From Microbacteriaceae bacterium (lineage in GTDB: Bacteria; Actinomycetota; Actinomycetes; Actinomycetales; Microbacteriaceae): a DNA stretch of 15,384 bases. This document shows, piece by piece, positions 7,166 through 13,443 of this stretch (its first letter is position 1; each line of letters opens with the position of its first letter). Below the pieces are notes generated by a model that did no database searches, was not told the DNA's origin, and worked only from the letters and a program-made list of their open reading frames with translations. The stretch spans positions 1-15,384 of the forward strand of contig WOYR01000072.1 of assembly GCA_011620705.1 (NCBI GenBank). Direction: 5' to 3'. A program made the translations under genes and the position numbers.

Positions 7166-7171
7166 AGCGTA
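7166..7171 (-). promoter_or_regulatory. Predicted -10 element for a leaderless rarA transcript
   Basis: The minus strand reads TACGCT (TANNNT) exactly 7 nt before the ATG at 7158, which places the expected transcription start on the A of ATG. Together with the missing SD this is the usual picture of a leaderless actinobacterial gene. The -35 region is poor (no more than 3 of 6 matches). Confidence 0.45.
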
Positions 7172-7186
7172 TGCGGCACATCCGGC

Positions 7187-7192
7187 TAATGT
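7187..7192 (+). promoter_or_regulatory. Predicted -10 element of the prolyl isomerase gene
   Basis: TAATGT matches TANNNT and lies 61 nt ahead of the TTG start, leaving a leader of about 55 nt. It is only about 15 bp from the rarA -10 on the other strand, so the two promoters would be back to back. A convincing -35 at 16-18 bp is missing; TGAACA at 7161-7166 is 20 bp away. Confidence 0.35.
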
Positions 7193-7241
7193 TCTCCTGG
7201 CGGCGACCGACCACGACGGCGCGGATTCACCAGACTTCACC

Positions 7242-7246
7242 GGGAG
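7242..7246 (+). promoter_or_regulatory. Ribosome binding site supporting a TTG start
   Basis: GGGAG lies 7 nt before TTG at 7254-7256. No ATG or GTG in frame nearby would leave the basic N-terminal region intact, so this SD decides in favour of the unusual TTG start. Confidence 0.65.
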
Positions 7247-7253
7247 TACGGCC

Positions 7254-8057
7254 TTGGCATCGAAGAACCAGGAGCGCGCGGCGCGCGAAGCCCGCGAGCG
7301 GCTGAAGGCATACCAGGCCCGGCAGGCCGTGCACGAGCACGCCACCAAGCGCCGCTTCCGCGACAACGTGGCCGCCATCGTCGGCATCGTGGTGATCGGC
7401 GCGCTCGCCGCCGCGACCCAGATCTTCTACTTCACCGCCGGACCGGGCAGCCCGACCGCGTCGCCCTCCTCCTCGGCCTCGCCTTCGGCACCGGCCGCTC
7501 CGGGGAAGAACGTGGGTGCCCCGGATCCCGGTCTCGCGGGGGCGCGCAGCTGGACCGGCACGCTCACTCTCAATGCGGTCGCGCTCGGCGTCTCGCTCGA
7601 CGGCGCGAAGGCGCCGCAGGCGGTCTCGGGCATCATCCGGGATGTGCAGGACGGCTACTACACCGGCAAGAGCTGCCACCGGTTGGCTGAGAGCACCGGA
7701 TTCGGCATCATCCAGTGCGGCTCGCTCGACGGCACCGGCGCGGCAGACCCGGCGTTCTCCTACGGACCCGTCGAGAACGCGCCGGCCGACAACATCTACC
7801 GGGCCGGAACGATCGCGATGGCCAGGGGCACCAACGACGGCTACAGCAACGGCCACCAGTTCTTCATCGCCTTCGTGGACACGACGCTTCCCACCGACTC
7901 CGCCGGCGGCTACACGGTGGTCGGGACGGTGACCAGCGGACTCGACCAGCTGCAGAGCCAGATCGTCGCAGGCGGGATCACCCCGGGCAGCAGCGGGAAC
8001 CCCGCGGACGGCTCGCCGAGCGTCCCGACCAGGATCACCTCCTTCACGCTCCAGTAA
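7254..8057 (+). CDS. Membrane-anchored cyclophilin-type peptidyl-prolyl cis-trans isomerase
   Basis: This 267-residue protein has a charged cytosolic head (1-37, many Arg, Lys, Glu), one membrane span (about 38-60), a Ser/Pro/Ala linker (62-84), then a cyclophilin domain (about 98-266) outside the cell. Cyclophilin signatures are CHRL (141-144), GIIQCGS (151-157) and GTIAMARGT...GHQFFIAF (185-207). Arg143 and Gln154 match the catalytic Arg55 and Gln63 of human cyclophilin A; the Phe before His-Arg is Cys141 here, and Cys155 follows the Gln, so a disulfide is possible. It probably speeds proline isomerisation in exported proteins. The start is TTG with a good SD. A cyclophilin gene next to relA is also known in mycobacteria. 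It heads a plus-strand trio and is divergent from rarA. Confidence 0.9.
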   Translation: MASKNQERAAREARERLKAYQARQAVHEHATKRRFRDNVAAIVGIVVIGALAAATQIFYFTAGPGSPTASPSSSASPSAPAAPGKNVGAPDPGLAGARSWTGTLTLNAVALGVSLDGAKAPQAVSGIIRDVQDGYYTGKSCHRLAESTGFGIIQCGSLDGTGAADPAFSYGPVENAPADNIYRAGTIAMARGTNDGYSNGHQFFIAFVDTTLPTDSAGGYTVVGTVTSGLDQLQSQIVAGGITPGSSGNPADGSPSVPTRITSFTLQ

Positions 8058-8079
8058 CCGGCTCGGCGACGGGGGTCCG

Positions 8080-8108
8080 TTGGGGCGCTCGGAGCCGTGC
8101 AATAGGCT
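8080..8108 (+). promoter_or_regulatory. Predicted promoter of the DUF349 gene
   Basis: TTGGGG (8080-8085) and TAGGCT (8103-8108) are separated by exactly 17 bp, a reasonable actinobacterial housekeeping arrangement with TTG and TANNNT conserved. The transcript would start near 8115, about 43 nt before the GTG start. It lies in the 100-bp gap after the isomerase gene, where I see no terminator, so the DUF349 gene may have both its own start and read-through. Confidence 0.5.
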
Positions 8109-8157
8109 GGTGGCCGTTCGACCAGAGGCCGTCGGACTCGATCTGAGGTTGGCAGAA

Positions 8158-9390
8158 GTGGCGAAAGACGATCAGACTCCTTGGGGTCGCGTCGACGATG
8201 ACGGCACCGTCTACGTCCGCGAGGCGGACGGCGAGCGGGCAGTCGGCCAGTACCCCGGCGCCACTGCGGCCGAGGCGCTCGCCTACTTCGAGCGCAAGTA
8301 CGTCGAGCTCGCCGGCCAGGTCGGCCTGCTCGAGCAGCGGGTCCGCGGCGGCGCTCCGGCGCGGGATGTCGCCAAGGCGATCGCGAATCTGAAGACCGCC
8401 GTGAGCGGCGCCCATGCCGTCGGCGACCTGGCGTCCCTCGGCGAGCGCCTCGAGAAGCTCGGCGGCAGTGTCGGCGAGCTCACCGAGAAGCAGTCCGCCG
8501 AGGCGAAGGAGGCCGTCGCCGAGGCGATCGCCGAACGCACGAGTCTCGTGGTCGAGGTCGAAGCGCTCGCCGCGCAGGACCCGGCGAAGGCGCAGTGGAA
8601 ACTGGTCACGGCTCAGCTCGACGCTCTCTTCGCCCGGTGGCAGACCCATCAGCAGGAGGGCCCGCGGCTGCCGAAGGCGGAGGGCGATGAGCTCTGGCGC
8701 CGCTTCCGCGCCGCCCGCACGACCATCGAAGGCCACCGCAAGGCCTTCTTCGCCGAACTCGACGGGACCCATCGCGAGGCACGCGCCCGCAAGCAGGAGC
8801 TCGCCGAGCAGGCCGAGGCGCTCGCCTCGAAGGGCACAGCGGGGATCCCGGACTACCGTCGTCTGCTCGACGACTGGAAGGCCGCAGGCCGTGCAGGCAA
8901 GAAGGTCGACGACGCGCTCTGGGCGCGCTTCAAGGCGGCCGGCGACGCGCTCTACGCCGCCAAGGCCGAGATCGACGCGCAGGAGAGCGCCGAATTCTCC
9001 GGCAATCTCGAGCAGAAGCTCGAACTGCTCGTCGAGGCGGAGAAGCTGCTCACCGAGACCGACCGCACGGTCGCGAAGGAGAAGCTGCTGAGCATCCAAC
9101 GCCGCTGGGATGCGATCGGCAAAGTCCCGCGCGATGCGATGAAGTCCGTGGAGGACCGCCTGCGCAAGGTCGAGGCAGCCGTGCGCAAGCTCGACGAGGA
9201 CCACTGGAACAGATCCGACCCCGAGAAGCAGGCGCGCTCCGAGGGGCTGGCCTCGCAGCTCACCGCCGCGATCGACAAACTCGAGAAGGAGCTCGCCGCG
9301 GCGACCGCTGCCGGCGACGCGCGCAGGATCAAGGACGCCGAGGAGGCTCTCGAAGCCCGCAAGGTGTGGCTCGCGGCGCTCGGCTCCTAG
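8158..9390 (+). CDS. DUF349 domain-containing coiled-coil protein, function unknown
   Basis: This 410-residue cytosolic protein carries degenerate DUF349 repeats. The N-terminus has the WGRVDDDGTVYVRE segment (9-22), usual in the actinobacterial family, followed by long charged helices. The repeats have the pattern acidic-x-LW-x-RF-x-A: DELWRRFRAAR (177-187), DDALWARFKAAGD (251-263), and a degenerate RRWDAIGKVPRDAMKSVEDR (315-334). An earlier QWKLVTAQLDALFARW (146-161) may be a further remnant. Heptad-like Leu/Ala/Glu/Lys stretches before and between them suggest coiled coils. There is no signal peptide, membrane span or catalytic motif. I chose the GTG at 8158: GAGG lies 9 nt upstream and the conserved N-terminus follows at once. 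DUF349 proteins are widespread but uncharacterised, so I give no function. Confidence 0.88.
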   Translation: MAKDDQTPWGRVDDDGTVYVREADGERAVGQYPGATAAEALAYFERKYVELAGQVGLLEQRVRGGAPARDVAKAIANLKTAVSGAHAVGDLASLGERLEKLGGSVGELTEKQSAEAKEAVAEAIAERTSLVVEVEALAAQDPAKAQWKLVTAQLDALFARWQTHQQEGPRLPKAEGDELWRRFRAARTTIEGHRKAFFAELDGTHREARARKQELAEQAEALASKGTAGIPDYRRLLDDWKAAGRAGKKVDDALWARFKAAGDALYAAKAEIDAQESAEFSGNLEQKLELLVEAEKLLTETDRTVAKEKLLSIQRRWDAIGKVPRDAMKSVEDRLRKVEAAVRKLDEDHWNRSDPEKQARSEGLASQLTAAIDKLEKELAAATAAGDARRIKDAEEALEARKVWLAALGS

Positions 9391-9497
9391 CGCTCTGCTC
9401 CCAGCACAGGGTCGCAGCCGGCTCTCCACAGCCGCCGCCATCCACCGGATGACGCAGGACTGCACCGCCAGGGCCCGGCTTCCCCGAGGATGACGGG

Positions 9498-10037
9498 ATG
9501 CCCCTGCCACCCGTTCTGACCGTTCGCGAACTGCCGGCGGCCGAGCTCCACAGCATGCGTCTCGACGGCGAACTGTATCCACTGGCCGACGGCTGGTGCG
9601 TCATCGACGAATTCGAAGGCCCGGCACATCGCGCCCGCGCCGTCCGGGGCGAGCGATCCGAGCGGCTCATCGCCGAGCTGGGCACGGCGGCGTGGGTCTG
9701 GGGCGCGACCCCGGTGCTCCCGCACCCCACCGAGTTCTGCGTCGACCTCGGCGCCCGCGCGCGCCTGCGCGTCAGCCCGCTGGTCCGGGTGCGCGAGCTG
9801 GTGCTCGATCCGGGCGACCGGGTGGACCTCGGCGTCGGAGCCGTCACCTCGAGAGTGCGCACCGCGGTCGACCTCGCCCGATTCCGCGAGAGGTTGAGCG
9901 ACGAGGACGCCGCCTCGGTGATCGAGTTGGCACGGCAGGGCGGATTCGGCTTGGCGGAATGCCGTGAGCTCCTGAACCGCCGCCGCAACCTTTCCCAGAA
10001 GCGGCGGGCACTGGACCGGCTGGCGCAGCTGCTCTAG
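9498..10037 (+). CDS. Unrecognised 179-residue protein
   Basis: I do not recognise this protein with confidence. It is cytosolic, with no signal peptide or membrane span. The N-terminal part runs PPVLTVRELPAAELHSMRLD (4-23), the middle part has AELGTAAWVWGA (59-70), HPTEFCVDLGARARLRVSP (76-94) and GVGAVTSRVRTAVDLARF (112-129), and the C-terminus is basic and helical (RRRNLSQKRRALDRL, 161-175). The middle part, with a 'WVxGA' segment, a strand-rich stretch and a 'VTSxxRTAxDLAR' segment, is reminiscent of the C-terminal region of AbiEi-like proteins (type IV antitoxin family), but no partner toxin is adjacent and no clear N-terminal helix-turn-helix is seen. GAGGA 7 nt before the ATG and normal codon bias argue that it is a real gene. 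Its stop overlaps the convergent relA stop. Confidence 0.75.
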   Translation: MPLPPVLTVRELPAAELHSMRLDGELYPLADGWCVIDEFEGPAHRARAVRGERSERLIAELGTAAWVWGATPVLPHPTEFCVDLGARARLRVSPLVRVRELVLDPGDRVDLGVGAVTSRVRTAVDLARFRERLSDEDAASVIELARQGGFGLAECRELLNRRRNLSQKRRALDRLAQLL

Positions 10038-12289
10038 CCGGCGTTCACCCGGTAGACGTCGTACACCGTGTCGATGCGGCGCACCGCGTTGAGCAGGCGG
10101 TCCAGGTGCACCGTGTCGCCCATCTCGAAGACGAAGCGGCTGAGCGCCAGCCGATCGCTCGAGGTCGACACCGTGGCGGACAGGATGTTGACGTGGTTCT
10201 CGGAGAGCACGCGCGTGACATCCGAGAGCAGCCCGGAGCGGTCGAGCGCCTCCACCTGGATCTGCACCAGGAACAGGCTCGACGAGGTCGGCGCCCACTC
10301 CACCTCGATGATCCGGTCCGGCTCGGTCAGCAGCGACTTGACGTTGTTGCAGTCGCTGCGGTGCACCGAGACCCCGGTGCCGCGGGTGACGAAGCCGACG
10401 ATCTCGTCGCCCGGCACCGGGGTGCAGCACTTCGCGAGCTTGACCAGGATGTCGGGCGCCCCGCGCACGAGCACCCCGGAGTCGCTGGGGCGGAGCTGCC
10501 GCGCGCGGCCTTTGGGAGTGAACGGCAGCTCCGCCTCGTCGGCGTCGGCATCCGTCTGCAGCGCGGCGAGCACCTTCTCGATGACCGACTGGGTCGAGAC
10601 GTGCCCTTCGCCGACCGCCGCATAGAGCGCCTCGACGCCCTCGTAGCGCATCTGGGCTGCTACCTCGCTGAGCACGTCCTGGTTCATCAGCTTCTGCAGC
10701 GGCAGGTTCTGCTTGCGCATGGCGCGGGCGATGGCGTCCTTGCCCTGCTCGATCGCCTCCTCGCGGCGCTCCTTGGTGAACCAGCCGCGGATCTTGTTGC
10801 GGGCGCGCGGGCTCTTGACGAAGTTCAGCCAGTCCTGGCTCGGGGCGGCATCCGGGTTCTTGGAGGTGAACACCTCGACCACATCGCCCGAGCTCAGCTC
10901 GCTCTCCAGCGGGACGAGCCGCCCATTGACCTTGGCGCCCATCGTGCGATGGCCCACCTCGGTGTGCACGGCGTAGGCGAAGTCCACCGGCGTGCCGCCG
11001 GCGGGCAGCCCGATCACCTTGCCCTGCGGGGTGAAGACGTAGACCTCCTTCGCCCCGATCTCGAAGCGCAGGTTGTCGAGGAACTCCCCCGGGTCGGCCG
11101 TCTCGGACTGCCAATCGGTGATGTGGGCGAGCCACGCCATCTCGTTGTCGGAGTTCGGCGCCTTGGCATCGGCGGCCCGGCCGCCGGCGACGCGCTCCTT
11201 GTACTTCCAGTGGGCGGCCACGCCGAACTCGGCGCGCTGGTGCATCTCGTGCGTGCGGATCTGGATCTCGACCGCCCGGCCCTTCGGCCCGATCACCGTG
11301 GTGTGCAGGGACTGGTACAGGTTGAACTTCGGGGTTGCGATGTAGTCCTTGAAGCGGCCGGGGATCGGGTTCCAGCGTGCGTGGATCGCGCCGAGCACCG
11401 CGTAGCAGTCGCGGATGTTGTTGACCAGCACGCGGACGCCGACCAGGTCGTAGATCTCGTCGAACTCGCGGCCGCGCTGCACCATCTTCTGGTAGATGGA
11501 GTAGTACTGCTTGGGCCTCCCGACCACCTGGCCCTTGATCTTGTCCGCGCGCAGGTCCTCGTTGATCGCATCGATCACCTGCTGCACGAACTCCTCGCGC
11601 TGTGGCGTCCGGTCGCGCACCATGCTCTCGATCTCCACGTAGAGCTTCGGGTACAGCACGGCGAAGCTGAGGTCTTCGAGCTCCCACTTGATGGTCTGGA
11701 TGCCGAGCCGGTGCGCGAGGGGCGCATAGATCTCCAGGGTCTCCCGCGCCTTGCGCTCGGCCGCCTCCGCCGGCACGAAGCCCCAGGTGCGCGCGTTGTG
11801 CAGCCGGTCCGCCAGCTTGATCACCAGCACCCGGATGTCCTTCGACATCGCGACGACCATCTTGCGCACGGTCTCGGCCTGGGCGCTGTCGCCGTACTTC
11901 AGCTTGTCGAGCTTGGTCACGCCGTCCACCAGCATGGCGATCTCGTCGCCGAACTCGGCGCGCACCATGTCCAGCGTGTAATCGGTGTCCTCGACCGTGT
12001 CGTGCAGCAGCGCCGCCGCCAGGGTCTTCGACCCGACCCCGAGGTCGGCGAGGATCTGGGCGACTGCGACCGGGTGCGTGATGTACGGCTCGCCGCTCTT
12101 GCGCAGCTGGCCGGCGTGCGCCTTCTCGGCAGCGGCGTACGCGCGCTCGATCAGCGCGACATCCGCCTTGGGATGATGCGTGCGCACCGTCTTGAGCAGG
12201 CGGTCGACGGCTCCGACGGGCTGGGCCCGCGAGAACAGCCGCGGCAGGATCGCGCGCAGCGAGGAGGTCGACTGCTGCGTCTCGGTCAC
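10034..12289 (-). CDS. relA: Bifunctional (p)ppGpp synthetase/hydrolase Rel
   Basis: This 751-residue protein is a long RSH enzyme that makes (p)ppGpp during starvation and degrades it. The HD hydrolase domain is intact: His72, HDTVEDT (96-102) and DRLHN (161-165). The synthetase domain has GRPKQYYSIYQKM (257-269), GRFKDYI (311-317), YQSLHTTV (325-332) and EIQIRT (341-346); RFKD is the RXKD motif of bifunctional enzymes, not the EXDD of monofunctional RelA. A TGS domain (413-476), helical region, Cys-containing domain (CC at 621-622, C647) and C-terminal ACT domain (about 672-748) follow. I chose the GTG at 12289: GGAGGT lies 7 nt upstream and the usual actinobacterial TETQQS-type opening follows, while 17 further in-frame codons upstream, from GTG at 12340, overlap that SD and a hairpin. 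apt, often present between secF and relA, is absent. Confidence 0.97.
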   Translation of the reverse strand: MTETQQSTSSLRAILPRLFSRAQPVGAVDRLLKTVRTHHPKADVALIERAYAAAEKAHAGQLRKSGEPYITHPVAVAQILADLGVGSKTLAAALLHDTVEDTDYTLDMVRAEFGDEIAMLVDGVTKLDKLKYGDSAQAETVRKMVVAMSKDIRVLVIKLADRLHNARTWGFVPAEAAERKARETLEIYAPLAHRLGIQTIKWELEDLSFAVLYPKLYVEIESMVRDRTPQREEFVQQVIDAINEDLRADKIKGQVVGRPKQYYSIYQKMVQRGREFDEIYDLVGVRVLVNNIRDCYAVLGAIHARWNPIPGRFKDYIATPKFNLYQSLHTTVIGPKGRAVEIQIRTHEMHQRAEFGVAAHWKYKERVAGGRAADAKAPNSDNEMAWLAHITDWQSETADPGEFLDNLRFEIGAKEVYVFTPQGKVIGLPAGGTPVDFAYAVHTEVGHRTMGAKVNGRLVPLESELSSGDVVEVFTSKNPDAAPSQDWLNFVKSPRARNKIRGWFTKERREEAIEQGKDAIARAMRKQNLPLQKLMNQDVLSEVAAQMRYEGVEALYAAVGEGHVSTQSVIEKVLAALQTDADADEAELPFTPKGRARQLRPSDSGVLVRGAPDILVKLAKCCTPVPGDEIVGFVTRGTGVSVHRSDCNNVKSLLTEPDRIIEVEWAPTSSSLFLVQIQVEALDRSGLLSDVTRVLSENHVNILSATVSTSSDRLALSRFVFEMGDTVHLDRLLNAVRRIDTVYDVYRVNAG

Positions 12290-12296
12290 GCTGGGC

Positions 12297-12302
12297 ACCT
12301 CC
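12297..12302 (-). promoter_or_regulatory. Ribosome binding site deciding the relA GTG start
   Basis: The minus strand reads GGAGGT, 7 nt before the GTG at 12289. The three other in-frame GTG codons upstream (12313, 12304 and 12298) and the one at 12340 have no comparable site, so this one decides the 751-residue form. Confidence 0.75.
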
Positions 12303-12316
12303 ACTGCGTTCACACC

Positions 12317-12339
12317 TGCGCCGCCGCCTCTGCGGCGCA
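12317..12339 (-). other. Hairpin in the relA leader
   Basis: TGCGCCGC pairs perfectly with GCGGCGCA across a 7-nt loop, an 8-bp stem of nearly all G-C pairs. It lies about 15 nt upstream of the relA SD within the predicted leader. It could affect initiation or simply reflect GC-rich sequence; there is no U-tract. Confidence 0.4.
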
Positions 12340-12383
12340 CCCGCTCCGCGCGCCGTACACGCCGCCGCGCTTCGCTGGCCGCA

Positions 12384-12413
12384 AGTCTACGGGCGCAGCC
12401 TTTACCAGGTCAG
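12384..12413 (-). promoter_or_regulatory. Predicted relA promoter
   Basis: On the minus strand CTGACC (4 of 6 matches to TTGACA) lies 18 bp ahead of TAGACT (TANNNT). Transcription would start near 12377, leaving about 88 nt of leader that contains the GC hairpin. The site is in the 146-bp gap after secF, where no convincing terminator is seen, so relA may also receive read-through from secDF. Confidence 0.45.
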
Positions 12414-12435
12414 CAGGTCCGCTTCAGGCGGAACG

Positions 12436-13443
12436 TCAGGCTGCGAAGCTCTTCGCGCGCAACTGGAGCACCCGCTTGTCGCGCTTCTTGATCCCCGCCT
12501 CGGTCTGGCGGAACGTCGCATACAGCGGCGACGCGACGAACGGCGTCGAATACGTGCCGATCAGGGTCCCGGTCAGCAGCGCGAGCGAGATGTCGCGCAG
12601 TGTGTCGGCGCCCAGGATGAACGAGCCGATGAAGAGGATCGCCGCAACCGGGAGGGCGGCGACGATGCCGGTGTTGATCGACCGCACCAGGGTCTGGTTG
12701 ACCGCCAGGTTGACCGCCTCGCCGAAGGTGCGCGGGGACTCGTCGGTCAGTTCCGCGGTGTTCTCGCGGATCTTGTCGAAGACCACGACGGTGTCGTAGA
12801 GGGAGTAGCCGAGGATCGTCAGGAAGCCGATGACGGTCGCAGGGGTGACCTCGAACCCGGTGAGGGCGTAGACGCCGGCCGTGATGATGAGGTCGTGCGC
12901 CAGCGAGATGATCGCGGCGACCGACATCTTCCAGGTTCGGAAGTAGATCGCCATGAACAGCGCGGCGAGGATGAGGAACACGATCAGGCCGATCACGGCC
13001 TGCCGAGTGATGTCGCCGCCCCATGTGGCGCCGATGAACGAGGATGTGACGCCGGTGATCTGGACGCCGTAGTTCTTGGCCAGTGCGGCGGTGACCTTGA
13101 TGGTCTCGTCGTTCGTGAGCTGGTTGGTCTGAACCTGCACGCCGTCCTTGCCGACCGTGGTGATGTCGACCACCGCGTTCGGGACGACCGACAGCACGGC
13201 ATCCTGGCCCGTCGTGGTGTTCAGGGAGTTGGCACCGGTGATCTGGAACTGGGAGCCGCCCCGGAACTCGATGCCGAACTTGAACCCTTCGCCGATGTTG
13301 CCGCCGCCCTTGATCAGCGGAACGGCCAGGGCCGCGACGACGAGCAGGATCGCGATCGCGAACCAGATGGCGCGCTTGCCGACGAAGTCGACGGAGCGCT
13401 TGCCCGTGTACAGATCGTTGCCGAACTGGGAGAAACTGGCCAT
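12436..13443 (-). CDS. secF: Protein translocase subunit SecF
   Basis: This 335-residue integral membrane protein partners SecD to use the proton gradient to help complete protein export through SecYEG. TM1 is about 25-45, then a periplasmic-type P domain (about 46-145) with GIEFRGGSQFQI (57-68), then five more spans at about 148-168, 172-192, 200-222, 255-277 and 285-308. Asp184 in AHDLIITAG matches the Asp of E. coli SecF known to matter for activity (D213), and LYDTVVVFDKIREN (215-228) is the SecDF family motif. The C-terminus is a short basic tail (KKRDKRVLQLRAK). The ATG at 13443 shares its A with the secD stop in TGATG, and GGAGG lies 8 nt upstream in the end of secD, so translation is probably coupled. 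Confidence 0.97.
   Translation of the reverse strand: MASFSQFGNDLYTGKRSVDFVGKRAIWFAIAILLVVAALAVPLIKGGGNIGEGFKFGIEFRGGSQFQITGANSLNTTTGQDAVLSVVPNAVVDITTVGKDGVQVQTNQLTNDETIKVTAALAKNYGVQITGVTSSFIGATWGGDITRQAVIGLIVFLILAALFMAIYFRTWKMSVAAIISLAHDLIITAGVYALTGFEVTPATVIGFLTILGYSLYDTVVVFDKIRENTAELTDESPRTFGEAVNLAVNQTLVRSINTGIVAALPVAAILFIGSFILGADTLRDISLALLTGTLIGTYSTPFVASPLYATFRQTEAGIKKRDKRVLQLRAKSFAA

Noticed and set aside
9419..9447. DnaA-box-like sequences CTCTCCACA and CATCCACCG ahead of the 179-residue gene, with a 5-bp hairpin CGGCT/AGCCG
   Set aside because: Each differs at two or more positions from TTATCCACA, there is no cluster, AT-rich region or dnaA/dnaN neighbour, and the hairpin is too small to mean much.
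12418..12432. Terminator after secF (TCCGC/GCGGA)
   Set aside because: Only 5 bp of stem around a 5-nt loop and no U-tract on the minus strand, so termination is doubtful.
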